This document shows positions 39,935 through 49,070 of a stretch of DNA of 64,000 nt, one piece after another. Source of the stretch: Dehalococcoidia bacterium UBA5760 (GTDB taxonomy: Bacteria; Chloroflexota; Dehalococcoidia; Dehalococcoidales; UBA5760); NCBI GenBank assembly GCA_002418895.1, contig DIFA01000019.1, positions 120,198 to 184,197 on the forward strand. Reading direction: 5' to 3'. The stretch's first letter is position 1, and the number at the start of each line of letters is the position of its first letter. The translations under genes and the position numbers were made by a program. The notes beneath the pieces are model-generated. The model worked only from the letters and a program-made list of their open reading frames with translations, did not search any database and had not been told where the DNA came from.

Positions 39935-41730
39935 TTCTTACTCCCCTTTATACCTGCCCCTCTGCTCTTTTGGGTAAAGACCTCACCCAGCTGGGTACTG
40001 ATATCTACCCCCTGCTCCTTCAGCTTGGCTAAATCGGCGGCGCTGCCGCCCTGTTCCGCCTCCAGAGCCAGTACCGCCTCTTTTTTCACCTCCAGGCTGC
40101 GTAGAAACCTTTCCCGCAGGCGGAGGACGCAGTCAGTATATCTCGGCTCTATCCGGTTATCCTCTAAGTCCTTCTTCTTCATTCTATCCATTATCGAGTC
40201 GAGGTGTTCCTGAATAACGGTATCAAGCCTGCCCTTTAAGGATAGTATATCACTGCTCTGCAGCCAGGCAGTAAATATTTCACGGTTTTCGCTGTTTTCA
40301 AAGTATTCCGGTAGAGGCTCCTGAGAGCACTCCTTCAGCTCGGGGTGCTGCAGTAAGAGGGCCAGGCAGTATTCCTCGAGCGGGCTGGAATAAACAGAGC
40401 GCAGCGACTGTTCCGGAACTCTTTGCCGCGCTACTCCTGCCCGTGAGCCAGCCGGTGTTGACTTAATTCGTCTTAACACGTTTTCCAGGTTACGCCCGGT
40501 AACATTGACCAGCCGGGACAACTTCTCCAGGTAGTGCCCCTGGCGCACGATGTCATTCATCCCAGCAATGATGGGAAGCAGCCTGTCCACGGCCAGTGAC
40601 TTATCCCTGGCCGTGCTAAGGTCGAGACCGGCGGTAATCATACTGAAGGTATAGTCCATAATGGGCATAGCCTTACCGAGCAGGTCCTGCCAGATCCGGG
40701 CATCTTCCTTAATGACACTGTCGGGATCTTTTCCCTCCGGGAGGGCGATAACCCTTACTTCAGCACCCAGGGTATTCTCATAACCTACGCTCCTCAGCAT
40801 CGCTTCTTCACCGGCAGCATCGGCATCAAGGGCTAAGATTACGTTCCTGGTTAGTCGCTTCAAAATATTAATCTGCTTCTCGGTAACCGCAGTCCCCATT
40901 GAAGCAACCACATTAGTAAAGCCACACCGATGGGCGGTGATGGCGTCCATAAAGCCTTCCACAATCACTACCGTATCCCGCTCTCTAATTGCCGGCGCCG
41001 CCAGGTCTATGCCATACAGGATACTACCCTTATCAAACACCGCCGTCTGCGGAGAGTTGAGGTACTTAGGCAACGAATCGTCCAGAGCCCTGGCTCCAAA
41101 ACCGATGATGTGCCCCTTAGCATCACGTATCGGGAACATCAACCGGTTACGAAACCGGTCATAGCTTCCCCCCGCTTCTTTCTCTGTTACCAGGCCTCCG
41201 TTAAGCAGTTCTTTCTCATTATGGCCCCGCTCCTCCAGGTACTTTTTTAGTGCGTCCCAGCTATTCAGACTGAAGCCCAATCGAAAGCTAACGATGGTCT
41301 CTGATGAGAGGTCTCGATCAGCGGCATATTCCCTCGCCTTCTCCGCAGCCGGGGAATTCAAAAGCAGCTCATGAAAATACCGGGCGGCAGCTTCATTAAT
41401 CTGATAAAGCCTCTCCTTCTCATCCTTGCCGACACGAGACTCGGACCTCGATGGTATGCCGACCCCGACCCTTTCCCCCAGCAAGCGCAGGGCTTCTCCG
41501 AAATCAAGGCCTTCCTTTTTCATAAGGAAAGAAAAGACATCACCGCCGGTGCCGCAGGCGCCAAAGCAGTGCCAGCTCTGCTGCTCGGGATAGACAAAAA
41601 AAGAGGGGGTCTTTTCACTGTGGAACGGACATAACCCTCTTAAGGTCCGCCCCGATTTGGTCAGTGAAGTGTACTGGCTGATGATATCAACGATGTCGAC
41701 CCTTTGCTTTACCTCTTCAATTACACTCAT
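39931..41730 (-). CDS. dnaG: DNA primase
   Basis: Makes RNA primers for replication. 599 residues from ATG 41730 (a GTG one codon earlier is less likely). The N-terminal CHC2 zinc finger is CPFHSEKTPSFFVYPE with CFGACGTGGDVFSF; the Toprim core shows VVIVEGFMDAITAHRCGF and ILALDADAAGEEA; the C-terminal helicase-binding domain is less conserved. Position directly before rpoD is conserved in many bacteria. Confidence 0.97.
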   Translation of the reverse strand: MSVIEEVKQRVDIVDIISQYTSLTKSGRTLRGLCPFHSEKTPSFFVYPEQQSWHCFGACGTGGDVFSFLMKKEGLDFGEALRLLGERVGVGIPSRSESRVGKDEKERLYQINEAAARYFHELLLNSPAAEKAREYAADRDLSSETIVSFRLGFSLNSWDALKKYLEERGHNEKELLNGGLVTEKEAGGSYDRFRNRLMFPIRDAKGHIIGFGARALDDSLPKYLNSPQTAVFDKGSILYGIDLAAPAIRERDTVVIVEGFMDAITAHRCGFTNVVASMGTAVTEKQINILKRLTRNVILALDADAAGEEAMLRSVGYENTLGAEVRVIALPEGKDPDSVIKEDARIWQDLLGKAMPIMDYTFSMITAGLDLSTARDKSLAVDRLLPIIAGMNDIVRQGHYLEKLSRLVNVTGRNLENVLRRIKSTPAGSRAGVARQRVPEQSLRSVYSSPLEEYCLALLLQHPELKECSQEPLPEYFENSENREIFTAWLQSSDILSLKGRLDTVIQEHLDSIMDRMKKKDLEDNRIEPRYTDCVLRLRERFLRSLEVKKEAVLALEAEQGGSAADLAKLKEQGVDISTQLGEVFTQKSRGAGIKGSKK

Positions 41731-41787
41731 CACTAAAACCCGTCCCGTCGTCTCTCTTCAGGTTATCACTATCCGATATATATTCTA

Positions 41788-42528
41788 TCAGCTACCGACA
41801 TCGATGACGAATACTGCCTGATAGGGCTTGTGGGCAACATAACCCACCTTTTCTTTAACTATCGCCATAGTGGGATCAGCAACAATCCATATCCCACTGC
41901 TGTATTTTTTGGGCAGAAGATTGGAATGCGCCGGGTCAAAACAGAGTATGCGGGCGTCGCTACTCATTCCTAAAATATCCAGTATCGTCTTCTCCTCTTC
42001 AATGAAAGCCTCGCCGTCTCCGGAATAATAGACGAGACAGGTCATATGATCCATTATCCAGTCGTCATCCGTATCAATACTGGCGATGGCGGCATCCAGG
42101 CCAACCGATTCGTACAGGCTGGCCAGCAGAATGGCAAAATCATCGCAGTCACCACCTCCGGCATTGATGGTCTCATGAGCGTAGGCAAAATAGTTGCGTC
42201 CCCTGGGGTCGCTGACATATCTGATATTAACAGCTGCCCACCGGTTTAGTTGCCATATCTTCCAGACCTCCGAGTTGGCCTCTATCTCAGCCGGACAATC
42301 CCGGACCGCCGATACTGCGGTATTCCTGACCAGCGGGTCGGCTGACTCAACATAGTACTCGACATTCTGAGGCCGCTGCTGATCGGATTGGGATAGGCTT
42401 ACCGCCGGCTCCGGAGTTTTGTCATCAGAAATCTCTTCCCCCGGCAGACAGGCCGCCCCAACCAAGGCCAGCAAGCCGACCAAGGCACCCAGGTACATGC
42501 CAAATAGCAACCGCCTCTTCCGTCTCAT
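41788..42528 (-). CDS. Lipoprotein with transglutaminase-like domain
   Basis: A 246-residue precursor: MRRKRR, hydrophobic segment and a lipobox ending GAAC (about residue 27). The mature domain is transglutaminase-like: catalytic cysteine in NAGGGDCDDFAILLASLYESVGLDA, histidine in MDHMTCLVYY, aspartate in WIVADPTM. Such domains act as peptidases or protein crosslinkers, but many secreted members are uncharacterised. It sits between a dGTPase gene (its ATG adjoins the dGTPase stop) and dnaG, so it is probably in their operon. Confidence 0.85.
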   Translation of the reverse strand: MRRKRRLLFGMYLGALVGLLALVGAACLPGEEISDDKTPEPAVSLSQSDQQRPQNVEYYVESADPLVRNTAVSAVRDCPAEIEANSEVWKIWQLNRWAAVNIRYVSDPRGRNYFAYAHETINAGGGDCDDFAILLASLYESVGLDAAIASIDTDDDWIMDHMTCLVYYSGDGEAFIEEEKTILDILGMSSDARILCFDPAHSNLLPKKYSSGIWIVADPTMAIVKEKVGYVAHKPYQAVFVIDVGS

Positions 42529-43572
42529 TCAGTCCTCTGCTATCTCCGCCGCCATTCTCAGGGCATAATGGTCAGTCATACCGGCGATATGATCAACCAC
42601 CCTTCTTTCCATTTCATCACTATAGAGACGGTACTCCGGCGGCAATTTATCTTCACCCTGATTTAAGTACCGGTATAACCGGCAAATTACCCGCCTTGCC
42701 TCCTCCGCCTCTTCTCCGCTGGAGATGGGACCATACACCCGCTCAAAGAGAAACTTACGTAGAGTATTGGTTGCCTCCTTCACTTCATGGCTCATGCCAA
42801 TAGCGGGATCACTTGGCACATCCGAGCCGTTGACTGCCTGCCAGGAATACTCAATGATATCAGAGACCATAGTATTAATACGCTGCGAATGAGACAACCC
42901 CAGCACCCTGATTGCCGAGATAGGCAGATCACCATCATTGAGAATACCCGCTCTTATCGCATCCCCGATATCGTGGTTAATATAGGCAATGATATCAGCA
43001 ATCTTGCATACCTCTCCCTCCAGAGTGTTTACCCTGCCCCAATCCTTTCCCATAACCTCTGTCCTTGTCTTGGAGTGATTAACGATACCATCCCGTACCT
43101 CCCAGGTAAGATTGAGACCCTGCCCATCATTCTCGAGCAAATCAACCACTCTCAGGCTCTGCTCGTTATGCCGGAAACCCTGGGAGTAGAGTTCATTCAG
43201 CATATCCTCGCCCATATGTCCGAATGGGGTATGGCCCAGGTCATGCCCCAGAGCGATTGCCTCAGCCAGATCCTCATTCAGGTTCAGAGCACGAGCGATA
43301 GTACGTGCTATCTGAGAGACCTCAAGGGTATGGGTCAATCGGGTTACGTAGTGATCGCCCAGAGGCGCAATAAATACCTGTGTCTTGTGTTTAAGGCGAC
43401 GAAAGGCCTTGGAATGGATAATACGGTCACGATCACGCTGAAAAGCGGTACGGATGGGGCAGGGATCTTCCTGCTTGAGACGGCCCCGCGACTGCTTACT
43501 TTTCACCGCATTAGGGGAAAGAGCTGCCTCTCTTTCTTCAGCAGATTGACGGATATTTAGCCGGCTAACCAT
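42529..43572 (-). CDS. Deoxyguanosinetriphosphate triphosphohydrolase-like protein
   Basis: HD-domain dNTPase that removes triphosphate from deoxynucleotides, presumably limiting dNTP pools. 347 residues: FQRDRDRIIHSKAFRRLKHKTQVF, RLTHTLEVSQIARTIARALNL with the first histidine, and IALGHDLGHTPFGHMGE with the HD pair; NHSKTR and a final aspartate in CKIADIIAYINHDIGDA. Matches the shorter, non-E. coli dgt type. Start ATG 43572 overlaps the end of ppsA by eight bases. Confidence 0.94.
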   Translation of the reverse strand: MVSRLNIRQSAEEREAALSPNAVKSKQSRGRLKQEDPCPIRTAFQRDRDRIIHSKAFRRLKHKTQVFIAPLGDHYVTRLTHTLEVSQIARTIARALNLNEDLAEAIALGHDLGHTPFGHMGEDMLNELYSQGFRHNEQSLRVVDLLENDGQGLNLTWEVRDGIVNHSKTRTEVMGKDWGRVNTLEGEVCKIADIIAYINHDIGDAIRAGILNDGDLPISAIRVLGLSHSQRINTMVSDIIEYSWQAVNGSDVPSDPAIGMSHEVKEATNTLRKFLFERVYGPISSGEEAEEARRVICRLYRYLNQGEDKLPPEYRLYSDEMERRVVDHIAGMTDHYALRMAAEIAED

Positions 43573-45826
43573 TAAGCTTCAGTTTTGCTTCCGCCTTGGA
43601 GATTATTTCTCTGGTAACGCCAATCATATCCGGACTTACCGAAACGGAGGTAATTCCCCATTGGACCAGCTTTTCGGTAAGGTCGGGGTATACCGATGGC
43701 GCCTGACCGCAGATAGAAGAGGTAACCCCCATACTATTGGTTGCCTTGATAACCTTTTCCAGGGAGAGGAGTACCGCTTCATCACGCTCATCGAATGACT
43801 GGGCCAGTACCGCATTGTCCCGATCAACACCCAGAGTAAGCTGAGTCAGGTCGTTAGAGCCGATTGATACACCGTCGATACCACAGGCAAGGAATTTCTC
43901 GATCAGAATTACGTTAGATGGCAACTCCACCATCATCCATATCTTGAAATCGCTGGAGCGCTTCAGCCCTTCTGCTGCCATAACCTCCAGTGTCCGGGAC
44001 AGCTCACGGACGGTTCGCACAAATGGAATCATGACCCACAGGTTAGGATAGTCCTGTCGCACCTTCTTAATAGCATTCAACTCCAGTTTGAAGACATCAA
44101 TGTCCTTGATGTATCGCGAAGCCCCCCGGTAACCGAGCATCGGGTTTTCTTCGACTTCTTCGTACTCCTCCCCACCCTTAAGCGACCGGTATTCGTTGGT
44201 CTTGAAATCGTTGGTCCGGTATACTACCGGGCGGGGGTTAAAGGCTTTAGCGAAAGCTGTTATGCCACTGGCAAGTTTGGTGGTGAATTCATCACCCCTG
44301 TTCTGGCTGAGCATATAACTGGGGTGCTCTCCAATATGGGCAACCATAAACTCGGCACGCAGCAGACCGACACCATCCACATTACGGGCCGCCACTGAAT
44401 CAACCAGCTCCGGCTGGGCCAGATTAACGTACACTCTGGTCTTGGTCTTAATCGTTTCCTTAAGAACTCCGGAAACCGAAGCGGTCTGCATTCTTCGGGC
44501 TACCTTCCCATCATAAATCTTGCCGTGTGAACCATCCACAGTGATCACCTGGTTATCGCTTAAAGTTTCGGTAGCTTTTTCGGTACCTACGACACAGGGA
44601 ATACCCAGCTCACGGCTGATAATTGCGGCATGGGCGGTCCTGCCACCACGGTTGGTTACAATAGCAGCCGCTCTTTTCATCGCCGGTACGAAATCAGGAG
44701 TAGTCATTTCGGCAACCAGGATATCCCCTTCGGTCACCCGGTCAATCTGAGAGGGGTCCGGTACTATCACTACCGGACCCGAAGCGATACCGGGACTGGC
44801 GGATACTCCTTTTAATAGTACCGGGGCATTTATTTCCGGCTCAACCCCGGTGAATTCTTTCACGGTAGTTACCGGACGGGTCTGAACGATAAATATCTCT
44901 TTGCCTTCCTTAGCCCATTCGATATCCTGGGGAACTCCATAGTGCTTCTCTATCTGTTTTCCTACGCCGGCCAGTGCGGTTATGTCCTGGTCGGATATTT
45001 TCTGCAGGGACCGAGTTGAAGCAGGAACCTGCACCCAGATATTAGTCTTTTCACTACTGCGGTCAGGATTAATAATCAACTGACGGTCCTGCCGGCTCAT
45101 CTTCTTTGAAATGATACTTAAGCTCTCTTTATCGACAATGTAGAGATCCGGGTTCTCCTCTCCCGATACGATAGCTTCACCCAGACCATAGATCGCTTCG
45201 ATGACAATCTCGTTGGTAACACTGGTTACCGGTTCAACAGTAAACATAACGCCGGAAGCTTCCGACTGTACCATCCTCTGTACCGGAACGGCAATACCAA
45301 CCTTAAAGTGATCAAATCCCTGTTTCTCCCTGTAGAATACGGCACGGGCTTCAAAAAGGGATGCCCAACAGCTATGAACCGCAGCGATTACCCCTTTTTC
45401 ATCCCCTATATTGAGATAGGTACTCTGCTGCCCGGCGAAGGAAGCCTCCGGCAGGTCTTCCGCAGTTGCCGAGGAACGTACAGCGACCAGACCGCCACCC
45501 AATTTGGCATAAGCAGCCTTAATCTCGGTAACCAGTTCCGGGGGCATGGTAGCCTTAAGGATTACCTCCCGCACCTTTGCTGCTGTTTGCTGAAGTTGTT
45601 TGCTGTCATTAACATCCAGTGGCAGAAGCAGCTGGCGAATTTTATCGGTTACTCCCGTCTGCTTGAGAAAGTTAAAATAGGCACTGGCGGTTACCACAAA
45701 GCCCGGGGGTACCGGGATGCCGGCGTTGGTCATTTCACCCAGGTTAGCTCCCTTACCACCGACAACGGGTATATCATTCTTCGTAATCTCATTGAACCAG
45801 AGGATAGCTTTCTCACCACTGCGCAT
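43565..45826 (-). CDS. ppsA: Phosphoenolpyruvate synthase
   Basis: Converts pyruvate, ATP and water to PEP, AMP and phosphate; the entry step of gluconeogenesis. 753 residues: N-terminal ATP-grasp part (GGKGANLGEMTNAGIPVPPGFVVTASAY, VAVRSSATAEDLPEASFAGQQ), the phosphohistidine domain GGRTAHAAIISRELGIPCVVGT and the C-terminal PEP barrel with SICGQAPSVYPD. Length and the absence of PPDK-specific insertions favour PpsA. I chose ATG 45826, nine bases after AGGGGG; TTG 45832 is too close. A TATAAT on the minus strand at 45886-45891 is the likely -10 box. Confidence 0.96.
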   Translation of the reverse strand: MRSGEKAILWFNEITKNDIPVVGGKGANLGEMTNAGIPVPPGFVVTASAYFNFLKQTGVTDKIRQLLLPLDVNDSKQLQQTAAKVREVILKATMPPELVTEIKAAYAKLGGGLVAVRSSATAEDLPEASFAGQQSTYLNIGDEKGVIAAVHSCWASLFEARAVFYREKQGFDHFKVGIAVPVQRMVQSEASGVMFTVEPVTSVTNEIVIEAIYGLGEAIVSGEENPDLYIVDKESLSIISKKMSRQDRQLIINPDRSSEKTNIWVQVPASTRSLQKISDQDITALAGVGKQIEKHYGVPQDIEWAKEGKEIFIVQTRPVTTVKEFTGVEPEINAPVLLKGVSASPGIASGPVVIVPDPSQIDRVTEGDILVAEMTTPDFVPAMKRAAAIVTNRGGRTAHAAIISRELGIPCVVGTEKATETLSDNQVITVDGSHGKIYDGKVARRMQTASVSGVLKETIKTKTRVYVNLAQPELVDSVAARNVDGVGLLRAEFMVAHIGEHPSYMLSQNRGDEFTTKLASGITAFAKAFNPRPVVYRTNDFKTNEYRSLKGGEEYEEVEENPMLGYRGASRYIKDIDVFKLELNAIKKVRQDYPNLWVMIPFVRTVRELSRTLEVMAAEGLKRSSDFKIWMMVELPSNVILIEKFLACGIDGVSIGSNDLTQLTLGVDRDNAVLAQSFDERDEAVLLSLEKVIKATNSMGVTSSICGQAPSVYPDLTEKLVQWGITSVSVSPDMIGVTREIISKAEAKLKLNG

Positions 45827-45905
45827 AATCAAAGATCCCCCTTAATGATTAAGATGATCTACATTAGTTTTTGTTTTAGAGTTTCATTATATCATATGTT
45901 TCTGG

Positions 45906-45934
45906 TTGACAGTAGTTTTGCTGAAAGGTAGAAT
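45906..45934 (+). promoter_or_regulatory. Promoter of the bifunctional-nuclease-family gene
   Basis: TTGACA (45906-45911), 17-base spacer, TAGAAT (45929-45934). It overlaps the upstream region of the divergent ppsA promoter, so the two could compete for polymerase. Confidence 0.8.
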
Positions 45935-45962
45935 TAGACTAGCTGAAAGGGGAGGCACGGTG

Positions 45963-46517
45963 ATGATAGAAATGACCATTGATAGCATCCGGGTCAGTCT
46001 GATGAACTACCAGCGGGTGGTAATCTTAAAGGAGAAGGATACGGAGCGTTACCTGCCTATCTGGATCGGTGCTGCCGAAGCGGATGCTATAGCGGTCAAG
46101 CTGCAAAATGTTAATGTTCCGCGGCCTCTGACTCATGATCTATTGCAATCGGTAATAGAAGTACTGGGAGCCAGCATCAATTCCATTATCGTCAGCGACC
46201 TGAAGAACGATACGTTCTATGCCCGGATTTTACTCAACGTGGATGGTGGTTTAATGGAGGTAGACTCCCGCCCCAGCGATGCGCTGGCTCTTGCAGTGCG
46301 GGCGGAGGTGCCTATCTATGCCGAAGAGTCGGTTCTGGATAAGGCCGGCATCTTCCTGGATAAGGAGTCCGGCAAGCCTACCTTCGGAGAAAGCGGATTA
46401 GATGATGCCGAGGGTGAGAAGAAGGCAATCAGCGAAGAAGAGATGAAAAAGATGTCGGCTTTCCAGGAATTTATTAACACCCTTGACCTGGATGATTTTG
46501 ATAAGCGTAAGTCTTAA
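45963..46517 (+). CDS. Bifunctional nuclease family protein (DUF151)
   Basis: 184-residue cytoplasmic protein. The DUF151 pattern is clear: VVILKEKDTERYLPIWIGAAEADAIAVKLQ, RPLTHDLLQSVIEVLGASINSIIVSDLKNDTFYARI, and VDSRPSDALALAVRAEVPIYAEESVLDKAG. Members have reported DNase/RNase activity but an uncertain cellular role. The C-terminal 45 residues are acidic and variable. ATG 45963 follows GGGGAGG; the frame extends upstream only through the promoter. Confidence 0.94.
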   Translation: MIEMTIDSIRVSLMNYQRVVILKEKDTERYLPIWIGAAEADAIAVKLQNVNVPRPLTHDLLQSVIEVLGASINSIIVSDLKNDTFYARILLNVDGGLMEVDSRPSDALALAVRAEVPIYAEESVLDKAGIFLDKESGKPTFGESGLDDAEGEKKAISEEEMKKMSAFQEFINTLDLDDFDKRKS

Positions 46518-46545
46518 ACCTGACTACTAATGGTATAAATAACAC

Positions 46546-46583
46546 ATCCCCCCTCTGCTCGGAATAATTAGCAGAGGGGGGAT
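46546..46583. terminator. Bidirectional hairpin terminator between convergent genes
   Basis: ATCCCCCCTCTGCT (46546-46559) and AGCAGAGGGGGGAT (46570-46583) form a perfect 14-bp stem with a 10-base loop. It lies between the DUF151 gene (plus) and khpA (minus). Only a short T-rich stretch follows on either side. Confidence 0.75.
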
Positions 46584-46644
46584 AATTTCGCTTGGTAGAC
46601 TACTATCCGGCCTATTCAGAATCCTGATAAATAAAAGGTTCTTT

Positions 46645-46872
46645 TTAGAGAATTTCGAGCGATGCCCTGGTGCCTGCCTTAGCTGCTTTCACCCTTATCA
46701 AGGTTCGTATGGCGGCTGCAATTCGACCCTGTTTACCAATAACCCTTCCTTTGTCATCATCGGCAACCTGCAGGGTAAACTTGGCGCCCTCTTCATCGTT
46801 TTCTTCGGTAACGACCACGTCGTCAGGTGCATTGACAATTGATTTAGCGATGTATTCTATTAGTTCCTTCAT
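46645..46872 (-). CDS. khpA: KH-domain RNA-binding protein KhpA-like
   Basis: 75-residue protein consisting of a single KH domain, MKELIEYIAKSIVNAPDDVVV, with the GXXG loop in RVIGKQGRIAAAIRTLIRVKAA. KhpA/YlqC proteins bind RNA, often with KhpB, and affect translation and envelope growth in Gram-positives. It follows rpsP with a four-base overlap, the usual order rpsP-khpA. Confidence 0.95.
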   Translation of the reverse strand: MKELIEYIAKSIVNAPDDVVVTEENDEEGAKFTLQVADDDKGRVIGKQGRIAAAIRTLIRVKAAKAGTRASLEIL

Positions 46873-47159
46873 GATTTCTCCTTGAATTTCTTGAACTTTT
46901 CTATGATTCCTGTTTTGGATAGCAGCCTGTTAGCAGTAACTGTCGGTTGTGCCCCCTGCCCCAGCCAGTGCAACGCTCTCTCCTCATCAATCACCACTGT
47001 CTCCGGATCGGTCAGGGGATCGAAATGCCCGATGACTTCGATGAATGCTCCGTCGCGGGGTGCCCGAGTATCAGCAATCACCACCCGGTAACTCGGCCTC
47101 TTCTTCGCTCCTACTCGTCGTAACCTGATTTTTACCAATTGCCCAGCAACCTTCCTCAT
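46869..47159 (-). CDS. rpsP: 30S ribosomal protein S16
   Basis: 96-residue small subunit protein. VKIRLRRVGAKKRPSYRVVIADTRAPRDGAFIEVIGHFDPLT is the S16 signature, with ALHWLGQGAQPTVTANRLLSKTGI after it. An N-terminal extension of about eight residues (MRKVAGQL) precedes the usual start, so an internal start is possible. Overlaps khpA by four bases. Confidence 0.96.
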   Translation of the reverse strand: MRKVAGQLVKIRLRRVGAKKRPSYRVVIADTRAPRDGAFIEVIGHFDPLTDPETVVIDEERALHWLGQGAQPTVTANRLLSKTGIIEKFKKFKEKS

Positions 47160-47234
47160 TAATATTATCCCTATTATGCGCTACCAACTATTTGACTGTC
47201 AATAGCTATGGCTGTGACTTCGCAGCGGTTACAT

Positions 47235-47264
47235 TTGCCAGTAAGTCGTTATAATAGCTATAAT
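47235..47264 (+). promoter_or_regulatory. Promoter of endonuclease V, probably leaderless
   Basis: TTGCCA (47235-47240), 18-base spacer, perfect TATAAT (47259-47264). The GTG start codon follows after only six bases, where transcription itself would begin. Confidence 0.65.
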
Positions 47265-47270
47265 CAGAAG

Positions 47271-47975
47271 GTGAAGGTAGCAAGACTGCACAGTTGGAGA
47301 GTCAGTGCCGCTCAGGCTATTGATATCCAGCGAAGACTAGCGGGAAGAGTGTCACGTGACGGTAAACCGGGCAGTTTCCGCTTTGTTGCCGGTGTAGACA
47401 TATCGGTAAGCAGGGCACTGGGCACGGCTACGGCAGCGGTCGTCGTCTTAAGATACCCCGAGCTTACAGCAGTAGAGATAAAGAAAGCCAGCGGCAGGCT
47501 TACTATTCCCTACATCCCGGGGTTGCTGTCGTTTCGGGAGTCTCCCCTGATTCTAGCCGCCTGCCGTAAGGTCAGCCTCACTCCCGACCTTATCCTGGTT
47601 GACGGACAGGGAATTGCCCATCCTCGGCGGGTAGGGCTAGCTTCCCACCTGGGACTTTTGCTGCGGATACCGACCATTGGCTGTGCTAAATCACTGCTTT
47701 GCGGTAAATATACGGAGCCCGGTAATGAGCCGGGGGACTACAGCGAAATATTGGATAACGGTGAGACTATCGGCGCTGCGCTGCGCACCAGAGCCGGCGT
47801 GAAGCCTATTTATGTGTCCACAGGGCACCTGATTGGCCTCGAACCGGCTATATACCGGGTGCTGGAGTGCTGCCGGGGCTACCGATTACCCGAACCCACC
47901 CGTCTGGCCCACCTGGCTGCGGGCGGGAATCTGAAACCGGAAAATGATTACGGGAAGGCAGAATGCAGGAGTTAA
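47271..47975 (+). CDS. nfi: Endonuclease V
   Basis: Cleaves DNA next to deoxyinosine (and inosine in RNA). 234 residues from GTG 47271. Motifs: FVAGVDISV with the first catalytic aspartate, TIPYIPGLLSFRESP with the wedge and catalytic glutamate, ILVDGQGIAHPRRVGLASHLG with the second aspartate, and YRLPEPTRLAHLAA. The GTG was chosen because the promoter -10 box ends six bases upstream; a frame 21 codons longer would be read across that promoter. There is no ribosome binding site. It overlaps the start of prfB by 13 bases. Confidence 0.93.
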   Translation: MKVARLHSWRVSAAQAIDIQRRLAGRVSRDGKPGSFRFVAGVDISVSRALGTATAAVVVLRYPELTAVEIKKASGRLTIPYIPGLLSFRESPLILAACRKVSLTPDLILVDGQGIAHPRRVGLASHLGLLLRIPTIGCAKSLLCGKYTEPGNEPGDYSEILDNGETIGAALRTRAGVKPIYVSTGHLIGLEPAIYRVLECCRGYRLPEPTRLAHLAAGGNLKPENDYGKAECRS

Positions 47976-49070
47976 AGAACAAACTGGAAGATTTAAAGGC
48001 TAGAGTATCTATGGCTCTGGTGCATCTTTGACATTAAGGCTAAAGAGAAGGAGATTGTTCGACTGGAGAAAGAGACCGCCGAGACTGGTTTCTGGTCGGA
48101 TCAGAAGAAGGCACAGGGTGTGATGCAACGGCTGGCAGACAACAGGAAGCTGGCTGAGCGGTGGCGCGGGTTAGAGAAAAGGGTAGCCGATACCATGGAG
48201 CTTCTCAATCTGGTTGAGGAGGAAAGTAACCAAAAACTCGAGGGAGAAATACAGTCCGAAGTCGAAGAGATGGCAGCCCACCTGGATGAACTGGAACTCG
48301 AGCTGGCCTTTAGCAGCGAGTATGACACCAGAAATGCCATCCTGTCCATTCATGCCGGGGCAGGCGGTACCGAGTCCCAGGATTGGGCAGAGATGCTGAT
48401 GAGGATGTACCTGCGCTGGTCTGAGCGGCATGGCCACCGGGCGGAGATACTCGACGTTTCTCCGGGTGAAGAGGCGGGAGTGAAGAGCGTGGTTATTGAA
48501 ATTACCGGCAGCTATGCTTACGGTTACCTGCAATCGGAGCACGGCGTTCATCGTCTGGTCCGTATCTCTCCTTATGATGCCGACCGTGCCCGTCATACCT
48601 CATTCGCTATGGTCGAAGTTATGCCCGAGGCCGAGACCGATGTTGATATCAGGATAGAGCCGGATGACATCAGGGTCGATGTCTTCCGCTCCAGCGGACC
48701 GGGGGGACAGCACATGCAAAAAACGAGCAGTGCCGTCAGGATAACCCATCTAACGACGGGGTTGATAGCGACTTCACAGAGCGAGCGCTCCCAGCACCAG
48801 AACAAGGAGATTGCCATGAAGCTGCTTCAATCACGGCTGCTGGAGCTTGAGCTTAAGAAAAAAGCTGAGGAAAGAGCACGGCTGAAGGGAAAACGTATAT
48901 CGGCGGGCTGGGGTAACCAGATTCGCAGCTATGTTCTGCATCCCTATCGGATGGTAAAAGATCACCGGACGAACTATCAGACCGGCAACACCGACGACGT
49001 ACTGGACGGAGGATTGGACGGACTGATAACCGCCTATCTCAGGGAAAATATCGGGGGGGGAAGAAGATGA
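47963..49070 (+). CDS. prfB: Peptide chain release factor 2, programmed +1 frameshift
   Basis: Recognises UGA and UAA stop codons and triggers peptide release. The first reading frame starts at ATG 47963 (GGGAAGG upstream) and stops after 22 codons at CTT-TGA (48026-48031) followed by C, the classic CUUUGAC shift site. Reading resumes in the +1 frame at GAC 48030 and runs to 49070, giving about 369 residues. GGQ lies in SGPGGQHMQKTSSAVRITH. The stop-codon recognition motif reads SPY instead of the usual SPF. The in-frame UGA makes RF2 synthesis self-regulating. Confidence 0.96.

Noticed and set aside
47963..48031. prfB as a pseudogene broken by an in-frame stop
   Set aside because: The stop is in the conserved CTTTGAC context of RF2 autoregulatory frameshifting and the +1 frame continues the protein.
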